NCBI RefSeq assembly: GCF_022539505.1
Contig: NC_061512.1
Location: forward strand, 252,914,510 to 252,978,509
Length of the DNA stretch: 64,000 nucleotides
Origin: Lolium rigidum
Lineage: Eukaryota; Streptophyta; Magnoliopsida; Poales; Poaceae
Direction of reading: 5' to 3'
A program made the position numbers and the translations under genes. Of the stretch, positions 45,608 to 56,361 are shown piece by piece; positions within the stretch are counted from its first letter, which is position 1, and each line of letters opens with the position of its first letter. The notes beneath the pieces were generated by a model, which saw only the letters and a list, made by a program, of their open reading frames with translations, did not search any database and was not told the DNA's origin.

Positions 45608-46399
45608 TTAATGATGCACTCCCAAGAAATAAGAGTTGAAGCAAAAGAGAGCATCCAAAAGCAAATTCAAAACAAATTTAAGCCTAACCCACTTCCTATG
45701 AAAAGGAATCTTGTAAATAAACACATTCATGAAGAACAAAGTGACAAGCATAGGAAGATAAAACACGAGTAACTTCAAGATTCTCAACATAAAGAGAGGA
45801 AACTTAATATTATTAAGATGCATATAATCATGTTTCCCTCTCTCATAATAACTTTCAGTAGCATCATTGATGGAATCCACAATATACCCATCACTTAAAA
45901 CATTCTTATCATAGTTCATATGCATAAAAGTATCATTAAATTTGGCATAAGAAAAACTCTTCTCATTAATAGTAATTGGAGCAGGATCATTTTCAAGAAT
46001 TTGAACATGGTAAACAAGTTGCATACTAAGGGAATTGTTTTTGGCAATCCAATCATAACTATGACAAGTTTCATAAGGATAATTATAACATATGTCATAT
46101 CATTCTTTATAATAATTATCAAAGATTGGAGGCATAGTGTCATCATAAGAAATAGAATAGTTATCTTTCACAGTATGTTCATCTCTAACCATACCATCAT
46201 TGTTACTAGAAGGAGATGTATCAAACATATAATCATCAGTAGAAAAAGGATTTTCAAACACCTCATCTCCAAGCTTAGAGCTTTCTAAATTATCATGGGA
46301 AGAAGCATGGATAATACTAATACTATGGCAATTATTAACATCATCATTTTCAGAATTAGTTTCCCAGAGATTTTCAATATCAAAAGTAGTGTGCTCTTC
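45608..46399 (-). pseudogene. Post-gag ORF with a hydrophobic segment, Sabrina-like element
   Basis: Directly after the gag stop (46400) the minus strand keeps coding-like sequence, with stops and a frame change, ending in a 138-residue open frame at 46024-45608. Its C-terminal part has a hydrophobic stretch (LLVFYLPMLVTLFFMNVF) that could span a membrane, followed by a basic segment (YKIPFHRKWVRLKF) and a second hydrophobic stretch. The last element has a close relative at 60876-61193. Function unknown; it may be the tail of a long Gag or a separate small protein. Confidence 0.45.
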
Positions 46400-48297
46400 T
46401 CAATCATGATCACTAATGTAGGTAAAGGGCATAGGAAGATCATTGTACTCAGATTCATTATCATAATAATCATTAGGAGCAACATACTTACGGTTACCTA
46501 TCGTTATCTCATACACGCGGGGATATGCTGTTACCTCTTTCTTTTTATTTCCCCTCTTCTTGTTCTTTTTCGTTCCCTTTTTCTTCTTCTCATTCTCCTC
46601 ATTCCCTTCTTTACGAGGGAGAGGCTTGATGGGAGGCTTCTCCACATAACCTATTTTATTTCCAGAAACAATAGAAGAAACTTGGGAGGATTCCTCCTTT
46701 TCATTAATAAGTTCAAAACACACAGCGGTCCTATCATACTTTGGCAAAGTGTCATCTTCTAAAATATTTTGTATGTAACTATTTGTATGGCAATTATCAA
46801 TGCAATAAGAAAGACACCCATGCAGGACATCATTAATATCAAGATCATTAATATCTAACAAAGAAATTTTTCTTGATAACTCTTCACACTTCAAAAACAA
46901 AGTAAGTTCATCATGCTGATTAGGAGTAATTTCATCATCACAATACAAATTTGCAGCACTCATGGGGTTCGAATTATCATTGGAGGAGCATTGAAAATTA
47001 AAATGACCCACTCTATGGCAAAGTTCACAAATAAAAGGATAGAGGGCACAAACTTTTTCACCAAGATCATCTAGAGCCCTAGACCACTTTCTAGTTTTTT
47101 CATTCCCATGATGGATACAATATTCATCTTCGATTTGATTAATTCCACAAGGTCTATGCATTCCACAAAAATTAACATGCTTATAAGAAATAGTATTTTC
47201 AGAAGTTTGGGCATGTTTATTGCAATCATTAACAACAATTTCATCCTTCATGGAAGCATATTTAAAAGGTTCATGATACTTATCAAAATTCTTCCTAGGC
47301 AATTCAAAATGAGAGGCAAAAGCTTTGTAAAGATTTGCAACAACTTGAGAGTCAAGACCATAAGTAGCACTCATATTTTGAATTTTATCAGTATCCATAA
47401 AAGTTTCAATGCATTCATAATCATAATTTATACCTGACTCTATACCTTTGTTGTTCTCCCATCCTTCAGTATTCTCATGAATTCTTTCAAGAAGATCCCA
47501 CCTAGCTTTAACCTCCTTGCTTGTGAAAGATCCCTCCAAACAGGCATCTAGATAGTTCTTGTGGTGTCCTGAAAGCCTTGCATAAAAATTATTAATAATA
47601 ACATTACGGGGGAGCTCATGAATGGGACATTTGAGCATTAGTGACTTCAATCTCCCCCATGCTTGGGAAATACTCTCTCCATCACGAGGATAAAAGTTAT
47701 AAATGTAATTCCTATCAATATGCACTTCATGAGGAGGATAAAATTTAGAATAAAAGAGAGGTACAATTTCCTCCCAACCAAGAGAATGCCCATCCTTCAG
47801 CAGTTTATACCAATGCGCCGCTTTACCAGACAGCGACATAGAGAATAGTTTCTTCCTCACTTCATCCATAGAGATACCTGCACACTTAAATAACCCGCAT
47901 AATTCATGCAAAAACAGTAAATGATCTCCAGGATGGATAGTTCCATCCCCTTCATAGCGGTTATCCATAACACGTTCAATAATTTTCATGGGTATCTTGA
48001 AAGGAATACTTTCAGTAGGTGGATTTAAATATCACAAGCATCATTAGAGTTATCGCATATGGGAGATAAAGTATTATCAGAGCAAATTTTCTCTCCTAAA
48101 GATAGGAAGCTAAAAAGATCATAAAAACTAGCTTCCCCAAGCTTAGACTTCTCCATAGAATTAGCAGTGATTGCGTTCATACTAATAACATTGCTACTAG
48201 CATGCAAATAAGGTTCCATAGGTTTTTTAATTTTCGCATCACACAATTCATGTCTTATTTTAGGAAATAGATTAAAAAGCTCACTGTTATTTTCCAT
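46400..48297 (-). pseudogene. Gag of the Sabrina-like element, one frameshift
   Basis: Structural protein of the retrotransposon particle. The N-terminal part starts at the ATG at 48295-48297 (MENNSELFNLFPKIRHELCD) and meets a stop at 48025; the frame is resumed one base over, and from 47989 it stays open for 529 residues. The retrotransposon-gag core is SGKAAHWYKLLKDGHSLGWE with PLFYSKFYPPHEV and ISQAWGRLKSLMLKCPIHEL; a CCHC knuckle (CELCHRVGHFNFQC) lies near residue 330 of the long frame, then an acidic part and a Lys-rich patch (KKKKGTKKNKKRGNKKK). No protease or polymerase follows. Confidence 0.8.
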
Positions 48298-48464
48298 TAT
48301 GCCTAACTAGTGAAAAACAAGAAACAAAAGATGCAATTGCAGGATCTAAGGGAAATAGCTTCGAGCACTCACACACCGGCAACAGTGCTAGGAAATAGCT
48401 TAGTAGTCGGAGGATGTGAATACCTTTTACCTTACCTCCCCGACAACGGCGCCGTAAAATAGCT

Positions 48465-49902
48465 TGATGTCTACGCACGCTTCTATTCCCGTAGACAGTT
48501 GTTGGGCCTCCAAGAGCAGAGGTTTGTAGAACAGCAGCAAGTTTCCCTTAAGTGAATCACCCAAGGTTTATCGAACTCAGGGAGGAAGAGGTCAAAGATA
48601 TCCCTCTCATGCAACCCTGCAATTACGATACAAGAAGTCTCGTGTGTCCCCAACACACCTAATACACTTGTCAAATGTATAGGTGCACTAGTTCGGGGAA
48701 GAGATAGTGAAATACAAGTAATATGGATGAATATGAGTGGTAATAGCAATCTGAAATAAATATGGCAGCGAGTAAACATGCAGTGGAACAGTAAATAAAC
48801 GATGTTTCGATGTTTGGAAGCAAGGCCTAGGGATCATACTTTCACTAGTGGACACTCTCAACATTGATCACATAACTGAAACTACTCTACACTCTCTTGT
48901 TGGATAACAAACACCGTTCATTGTGTAGGGCTATAAGAGCTCCCTCAAGTCGGAGTTAACAAGCTCCACAACATCCGGAGTTCATATTTAAGTAACCTTT
49001 AGAGTGCATGATAGACCATTGCAATTTAGACTGAGTACTAACATAGCATACACACTGTCAACAATAGCTATGAAAGGGGGAATAGATCACATCAATACTA
49101 TCATAGTAATAGTTAACTCCATAATCTACAAGAGATTACAATCATAACCTATGCCAAGTACTACATGATGCACACACTGTCAACATTACATCATGGAGGA
49201 GGAATAGAGTACTTCAATAACATCACTAGAGTAGCGCATAGATGATATTCAACTAGATCACAAAGCTCATGTTCACATAAAGATCACATGGGAGAGAGAG
49301 ATGAACCACATAGCTACGGTAGAGCCCTCAGCCTCGGGGGAGAACTACTCCCTCCTCATCATGGGAGACAGCGATGGCGATGAAGATGGCGGTGGAGTCG
49401 ATGGAGATGGCTCCGGGGGCAATTCCCCATCCCGGCAGGGTGCCGGAACAGATACTTTTGTCCCCCGAATTGGAGTTTCGCGATGGCGGCGGCGTCCCTG
49501 GAGTCTTTCTGGAGTTTCGTCAATCGGTGTCGAAGTTTTAGGTCACGAGGAGTCTTATAGGCGAAGAGGCAGAGTCGGAGGGGCCACGGGGGACCCACAC
49601 ACTAGGGGGCGCCCCCCTTAGCCGCGCCGCCTTGTGGGGTGGGGCCCCCTGGCTCCCCTCTGGCCCCTCTTCGGTGCTCTGGAAGCTTCCGGGAAAAATA
49701 AGATATTGGGCATTGATTTCGTCCGATTCCGAGAATATTTCCTTTGTAGAATTTCTGAAACCAAAAACAACAAAAAACAGGAACTGGCTCTTCGGCATCT
49801 CGTTAATAGGTTAGTTCCAGAAATTGCATATAAATGATGTAAAGTGTGTATAAAACATGTGAGTATCATCATAAAAGTAGCATGGAACATAAGAAATTAT
49901 AG
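48465..49902 (-). repeat. 5' LTR of the Sabrina-like element, outer end truncated
   Basis: Starts at TGATGTCTACGC (48465 on the plus strand) and stops at ATTATAG (49902), lacking the last 20 or so bases present at 35827-35846. The loss removes the LTR terminus, so no TSD can be read. Minus-strand TATA CCTATAAGACT at 49551-49561. Confidence 0.85.
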
Positions 49903-52900
49903 AAGCACTCTATTCCTGGCGGGATCTGTGTCAGTAGGCGCACTGCCGCGCAAGCTTTTGAGGGTGTCGAGGTCCAACTCCTCATACCAAGAGCAGGCAA
50001 TGCGGAGCGCTGCATCAGCTCCGGCACGGGCAGACGAGCGTTTCCACTCGTTGAACCTCTTACCGGCGTCCCTCAAGCGTTGGGCAAGGAGCGTCAGGTT
50101 CCCTGGGACAGCTTCCCCGGGCCACAGGACTTTGAAAAATTGCATGGCTACCTCTGGAACATCGACCAGGTTCTGGTCCTTAGCTCTCATGTGGGAGATC
50201 CGGACATGAAGCGCAACCAGATGCTCGTATGGGCTCCAGGAGCCATCCGGATTGCCGGTAGCTTGTTCAGCCAACAGCTCCATCACCCTTTTATGCGCCT
50301 ACGGCTGTAAGTCCGGGAGAAGCCCTAAAAGAGAAAAGTTCGGTATAAGAACAAATTGCCGTGAGATATAAACTAATAAACGAGCAAGAAAAAAGAACTT
50401 ACTGAGAGCCAGCTCATCAGCTTGGATGATCATCCGGATAAACTGGGCCTGGTCCGCCACAAGGATGGCGTTCCGGTCCTCAGCCTCCTTTAGCAGCCGA
50501 GTCTCCTCCTCGACCTCCTTCTGTAGCTACCATCTGGCATCGTGGAAGTCCCTCAGCGCAGCGTCAAACTTGGCCTCGCCGGCAGCCTCGACGTCCTTGA
50601 GCTCCCGCGCGTGCTGGAGTTCAGCTTGCACGAGCTTGTCCTTCAACTCAGCAGAAATTTTCTCCTGAGCGTCCAGAGCCTTGCGGTGTTCGCGGGCGAG
50701 CTGCTCCTTCTCAGCTAAAATCCGGAAGAACAAGCGATTAACAAAAAAGAAACCGGCAGGTTCAAGAAAGGAAAGACAAGCGAGAAGGAAAGTCATACCT
50801 TTGAGCGTAGAGAGCTGGGCGGAGAGGTCCTCGAATGAGGCTTCCGGAAGGGCAGCTGTACAAAGAACTTATGAATATAAATTGTCAAAAGCAACCGGTA
50901 CAAAAAGGCCAGAAGTTGGAAACTAACCTTGGCATTTGCTATGGGCCTCGGAGAGGTACCGATGCTCCCACAGAAGCTCTTCAAAGAGTTGTTTCCGGCT
51001 GTCCAGGGTGCCCTGTCCAAGTGAAACATTCCGGTAAGGCTATGCCAGTTTTTTATTTCAAGAAAGTTTCGCGCTAAGAACTGCATGCTCAGCCCGAAAC
51101 TCGGGGACTGGCTATGCCGGTTTATTGTTTCAAACAAGTTTCGCGCTAAGAACTGCGTGCTCAACCCGAAACTCGGGGACTGGCAATGCCGGTTTTTTGT
51201 TTCAAGAAAGTTTCACGCTAAGAACTGCGTGCTCAACCCGAAACTCGGGGACTGGCTATGCCAGTTTTTTGTTTCAAGAAAGTTTCGCGCTAAGAACTGC
51301 GTGCTCAACCCAAAACTCGGGGACTGGCTATGCCGGCTTTTTGTTTCAAGAAAGTTTCGCGCTAAGAACTGCGTGCTTAACCCGAAACTCGGGGACTATG
51401 AGGATATATCTATAAGTTGAGAGATTGAAAACCGGCATTGTTGGAAAAAAAAAGTTTGAAGTTTTGGATGAGGAGCTTACCACCACATTGGCGCTGGCGT
51501 TGTGCCAGGCCGTGTTGAACTCCTTGACGGCACGCTTGAGCCGGTTCAGGTGCTGCGCCGTGCTCCGCGGGCCGGAAGGGTCCACGACCGGAAGCTTGTC
51601 CTTCCCGAGGCCGCGGGTGGCGACCGACAGGTCCTCCCGGTTCCACTTCTCTTCGTATTCGCGCAGAGGACCTAGGTCAGCCTTGCCGCGGCTGAGCTTG
51701 ACGATCCGGTCAAGCTGAGCTGAAGCCTTTTCACCGGCGGCGATCGCGGCGCGCCCCACGTGCAGCACCAACGACTGCAAACCGGAAGGGGGCGCGGTCG
51801 CTGCGGTGACCGCTGCAGCGAGTTGCTGAGTGGTGAAGGCCGCGCCTTCCGGGCAAGGTGGCTCAGGGGCAGCAGTGGCCTCACCGGTAAGTGGTGCCGG
51901 AGGAGCTGAGGGCGTGTCCTTCGTTGGCGAGGAAGTTGCCGGCGCGGAAGGTTCCGGCACAGTCTTAGAGGGGGAGGCGGTGCTCTTCTTCTTCTTTTTC
52001 GGAGTGGGGGGAAACGGAGGTTCCGCCCGCTCAGCTTCTTCGGTGCTGGCGCCGATGTTGCTGGCGCCGGTGTCTTCAATGTCTAGAGGGGATGTGAAAT
52101 CCTCTTCCGCGCGGTGATGAGAAAGATCAGGGGCCGCGCGCCCAGCACTTGTGTTGCCTCCCTGAGGGGAGGCTGGAGATTTGCTGGCACCCGAAGGTAC
52201 CGGACTTGCTTGATGAGGAGGCGAAGTTCTGGCAGCGCCGGTAGGAGCTTCCGGCGGCTTGCCCGGGGCACTCCTGGAGAGAGTCAGGGGCGCCCTGAGA
52301 AAGAACAAATGAGTTAGGAAAGTACGAGCAATGAAGAACTTACTGGAAAATAAAAAGATAAGAAGAGCCGGAGTCTTACCCGGTAGCAACCGGCATCTCA
52401 TGCCTCCGCTTCCTTCCAGTGTAAGGCCCAATGCTCCCCTTCTTCTTGCGCTTGACAGGCGGAGCTTCGCTGGGACCAACCTTGGGGGCCGGAGCCTTGT
52501 TCTTCCGCCCCCGGGAAGCCAGGTTGTCCAGGAATTCCTGGCCAACCTCAGCCGTCAAAGGAGCGGCATGCTCGACGACCTGGGGAGTTTCACCGGCTGA
52601 AGGAGGATCTACGGGGAAACAACTTATAAGACGAAAGAGAAATGGACAATATACCTCGAGGATAACAACCTCATCGTCACTGTCGGAACGAGGTACCGGA
52701 TGAGGAGTTGAGGAGTTACCGGGGCGCCTGACGTGCGTCGGACCCATCTTGTGTTTCCCCTTCACGAAGGGGTCAGCGTCACAATCGTCGCAGAAACGCC
52801 GGTCGGGAGTGCAAGAGGCTGGCTCCTCCTTGGCGATCCGGCGGAAGTTCTGAAATACAAAAGAACAAGTTAGAACAAAACATTCATAGCTATATCGGAA

Positions 52901-54029
52901 AGAGTTTTTCCGGAGATCTTGAGGTCTTACTCGGAGCGGAGGATAGTTTCTGCGGCTGTAAGGGACCAGCTCGTACTTCCCGCTGGGACTCAGCGGGTTC
53001 TGGCAAATCTGGTTGGCCTTAAGGACCAAGTCAGTAAAGCTCAACCGGTGAGTCGTAATCCTTGTCGGGTCCATCGGGCCCGACGTCTGGCTGATCTTGT
53101 GGGCACGGCATTGAAGGGGCAGCACCCGGCGCGAGAGAAAAGCCCGGACCAAGTCTTCCGCGCAGAGCTTGGTATCCCTTGTTTGTATCAACAAAACCGG
53201 CCACCCGCTTGGACTCCTTGTCGTCCTTAGGGTTGTTGAGCCACTTCTTCATGGAGGGGGGCCCGGGAACATATGCCGGAAGGTTGATGAAGTCTTCCGG
53301 GCCACCGTTCCGGACGTAGAAGAAGGACCTCTACCAGGTCCGGACAGATTCCAGACCGGAGATTTTATAGAAATTTCTCCCGGGACGGGGAGACAGGATG
53401 CAACCCCCACACCGGACGAAGGGTTTGGGGTACGGAAGTTTCCTATCTTGGATAGAATTCTTCCGGAGATAATAGAAGAAGGAGAAGTTATCTACAGAGG
53501 GAGTGATACCGGTGTATCCCTCCATGAAAGAGGTGAAGGAAGAGAGGTAAAAGATCGAATTGCCCGGAAGGTGATGGGGCTGGAGTTCATAAAATTCAAG
53601 GAAGCGCCGGAAGAAATCCGACGCCGGAAGGCCCAGGCCGCGCTCAAAATGAGCGGCTTAGATCACATAATCGCCTAGGTGGGGCTCAGGCTGCCGCTCC
53701 TTCCCAGGGATCCGGCAGTATACCTCTTCCGGTATTCTTCGGGACCGGTAAAGCCACTCTATTTCTTCTTGAGTCACATCGGATCCCATCCAGGCCCCGC
53801 GTGTGTATGAATCCAAGTCTACGCCGGCGCCCTGGCTCGAGCTGCCGGCTTCTCCTTCGTTACCGGTAGCTTGAGCGGAGCTACCGGTACCTGCTTCGCT
53901 TTGGGCGAGGTCCGCCTCGAGCCCCTCATCGATCTGATCAACCGGAGTTTCCCCTCTTGAAGAAACGGTGGGGCTCTCGCTGTGGTGACTGCTAGCGGAG
54001 GACTCCGGAAGAGATTCTTCGGACGACAT
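49903..54029 (-). pseudogene. Antisense 'putative gypsy-type transposon' gene, multi-exon, broken; probably part of Gypsy element 2
   Basis: From an ATG at 54027-54029 the protein begins MSSEESLPESSASSHHSESP and reaches WLYRSRRIPEEVYCRIPG before a TAA at 53658; the same frame goes on (RGLGLPASDFFRRFLEFYEL), is stopped again by a TAG at 53331, and goes on with a conserved core (MKKWLNNPKDDKESKRVAGF). After a frame change near 53130 later exons run to 52376, with introns suggested near 52841-52931, 52616-52656 and 52290-52378. A Pro/Ser-rich exon follows (to about 51481), then a large intron with 72-bp repeats, then Glu/Ala/Lys-rich coiled-coil exons (50910-50410; EKEQLAREHRKALDAQEKIS) and a last exon from about 50327 cut off by the Sabrina-like element at 49903. 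The core matches my memory of PF04195-type proteins encoded antisense in Tat-like Gypsy elements. Non-functional here. Confidence 0.6.
51041..51400. repeat. 72-bp tandem repeat, five copies
   Basis: Copies start at 51041, 51113, 51185, 51257 and 51329, each with TTTCGCGCTAAGAACTGCGT or a one-base variant. They lie in a large intron of the antisense gene. Because 72 is a multiple of three, two plus-strand frames stay open through the array; these are probably by-products. Confidence 0.95.
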
Positions 54030-54722
54030 ATTGGATTAAGTTTGAAACCTAGCTACAAACAGTTTTCCCCGAGTCTAGTCCCTCACGAAGATCTATGAGT
54101 AAGAGAAAAAGCAAAAGAAAAGAGAAAGTAAATACCCTACCGGCCGAAGAACAATAAGGCAAGGAGGGAAAGGAGTACGGCGTTCGCAATGCTAACTTGA
54201 AGGCGGCAGACGACGGAGTCGATGACCCGCCGGAGCTCAGCGAGAAGGCGGTTGAGAGCGGCGAATGGAGAGGAAGAAGCCGAAGAGGAAGCCGCGTCAG
54301 GCTCCAGCGTAGAGGAGGAAGAGGACGTCGACGGAGGCAGACAAGCAAGGTCTCCGGCGCGCCTTCGCGAGGTTCATCGGAGAGCGAGGTCTTCGCGGCG
54401 AACGACGGCAGGAGGAGCGCAAGCGGCGGAGGGCTCGAACTGCTCTGGGAAGTGGAGAATGCGAGGAAGGAGATGGAGAAGGAACCGTCGCGCCCATTTA
54501 TAGAAGAGGATTAATGGGCCACAGTGCGCTCCGGCCCGTTTCACTTTGCCTGTGGGTCGCCACATGGCGCAGTGATACACGCGTGAAAGCAAGGTGCCAC
54601 ACAAGGGCCACAGGGATCCGGAACGGCGGCGAGGATCCGGTGTGGCGCATTTAAGGAGGGCGCGGGAGTCGAAGGGAAATGACCCCTGGCAACTGGAGCG
54701 TCAGAAACAGTGCGCATGTTTC
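54030..54722 (-). other. 5' region of the antisense gene
   Basis: GC-rich sequence between the first ATG at 54029 and the insertion at 54723. No separate gene. Plus-strand frames here are rich in Arg and Ser and look like shadows. Confidence 0.4.
54496..54503 (-). promoter_or_regulatory. TATA box for the antisense gene
   Basis: Minus-strand CTATAAAT about 470 bases before the first ATG, leaving a long leader or a spliced first exon. Confidence 0.4.
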
Positions 54723-56361
54723 TGATACGTCGCAAACGTATCTATAATTTTTGATGTTCCATGTTTGTTTTACACCAATTACTATATGTTTTAAGGGACT
54801 AACCTATTAGTAGTTGCAAAAGTGCACAAATTCTTGGTTTCAACTTTGTTGTGCAGGAAATAGGCAAATATGGAAGGAAATTGCTCATTATGGTGAAATC
54901 TGGAATTTCCCGGAATCTGTCCCTGCTGAACACTTTTCAAAGATCACTTCGCAACTCCATCAAAACGATGTCCAATGGAAAAGTCGTAAACTACAAAGTT
55001 GTAGATAATGTCAAACAAAACAATTTGGACATCTTATTCGTCCAGAACGGACAACGGATGCATCCGACAGAGCAGAATTACTGCGGAGGTTCGTGCAGTC
55101 TCGGGACTCCGAAAGTTGGTAACGTATTTGACACAAACTCTTTCCATACCTGGATATTTCAGCCCAGCCACGAGTTGTGAGGCTCATGAAGGACAGAGGG
55201 GGGTCCTAGAAAGGTTCTAGAGGTGCCCAAGAGCCCTTGGATCAAAGGGGCATCCATCCCATGGCCTAGATTGCATCTCCAACACTATATATTGATGGGA
55301 AACCCTATTTTTGGAGGCCCCCAAGCATTATCACGAAAATCCTCCTCCATGGCAGAAGCCAAGATGGGGAAACACTCATCTACACCAGCACCAACTCAAG
55401 GAAGAAGAAGGCTAAAACGCGGCACTCCCCCATGATGCCGGCGGCGGGGAAGGAGTCCCCCGCGCCGCCGCCGCCGCCGCCGCCCACGCCTCCGCCTCCC
55501 GGCGCTCCTCGCTGAGCCCTCCAACGTCTTCACCGCCATCTCCATCACCAAATCCTCATTGTATTCAGTGGTCATCCTCTCACAAACCTTTGTACTGCCC
55601 TATGTAAACATGGTGTTTGATGCTATAAGTTATAATCCTATGATCTATGTCATGTTGCCATAGTTTATTTGTTCTTTGATTGATTGGTTGTTTCTCTTTG
55701 GTTCATTAGAGTTGTATGTTGATATGTTACCATCCTTGGTGCCCATTATATCTGTGCGCGCATGGATCAAGCACAATTGGGTTGGTAGTACTTGTATACT
55801 AGAAGGGGGAAGTTCTGCCGGAGTGACAGAAACCTAAGGACGCGAACCGGATAGTTGCATGTATGGGAGTAAGAGGACCATTTACTTAAGGCTATGGTTG
55901 GGGAAACCTTAATGCTTGCTAGTATTTACGGATGTTTGCTAGCACGCCAATCATATAATACTTGTAATCCCGGAGGGAGAGCCATGTATATTTAGCCTCT
56001 CCTACATAGAAAGCTGCATGGAAGACATTGAACCCATGATCTTCACTAATTGATCTTGGACAAAGCCACCACTATTACCACCGCCTTTCCACACTCATGG
56101 TACTATTAGTTTAGTTTATTTTATTGCTGCAGCATTAACATTTATTCCGTGTATTTTTTTGTTCTGCAAAAGTCACCTCTCATACCCGTTATCGCTCTAG
56201 TTTTATTTCCTAGATATTGCAAACGCTTAGTGTGCGTAGAGTTGTATAAGTGGTTGATTGAACTTGAGAGAATTTTTATCCTACCTTTAGCTCCTCGTTG
56301 GGTTCGACACTCTTACTTATCGAAAAGGCTACACACGATCCCCTATACTTCTGGGACATCA
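54723..56361 (+). repeat. 5' LTR of element 3
   Basis: About 1639 bp. TATA-like CTATATATT at 55285-55293. A GCC-rich stretch at 55436-55515 holds a very short ORF with a run of seven prolines (PAPPPPPPPTPPPPGAPR). Confidence 0.75.

Larger units (their letters stand above)
34399..49902 (-). mobile_element. Sabrina/WHAM-like LTR retrotransposon, gag only, interrupted by a younger element
   Basis: A minus-strand element. The 3' LTR is 34399-35846, the internal region 35847-48464, and the 5' LTR 48465-49902, which lacks about 20 bases at its outer end. Primer-binding region: GGCGCCGTTGTCGGGG (reverse complement of about 48438-48453). A complete LTR element (36882-44044) plus one copy of its 5-bp TSD interrupts the internal region. 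Only gag-like coding capacity is present; no protease, RT or integrase was found in the remaining 5.4 kb. The family name is by resemblance only. Confidence 0.8.

Noticed and set aside
45915..46762. Ile- and Leu-rich plus-strand frames (122 and 155 residues)
   Set aside because: They are complements of the Asn/Asp-rich gag end on the minus strand; the hydrophobic look is an artefact of the AT-rich strand.
51041..51400. CRISPR-like array
   Set aside because: The units are contiguous 72-bp repeats with no unique spacers, in a plant retrotransposon; it is a minisatellite.
51085..51420. Plus-strand protein made of 24-residue repeats
   Set aside because: It exists because the 72-bp tandem repeat is a multiple of three; two frames are open at once. 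No start context, and it lies within an intron of the antisense gene.
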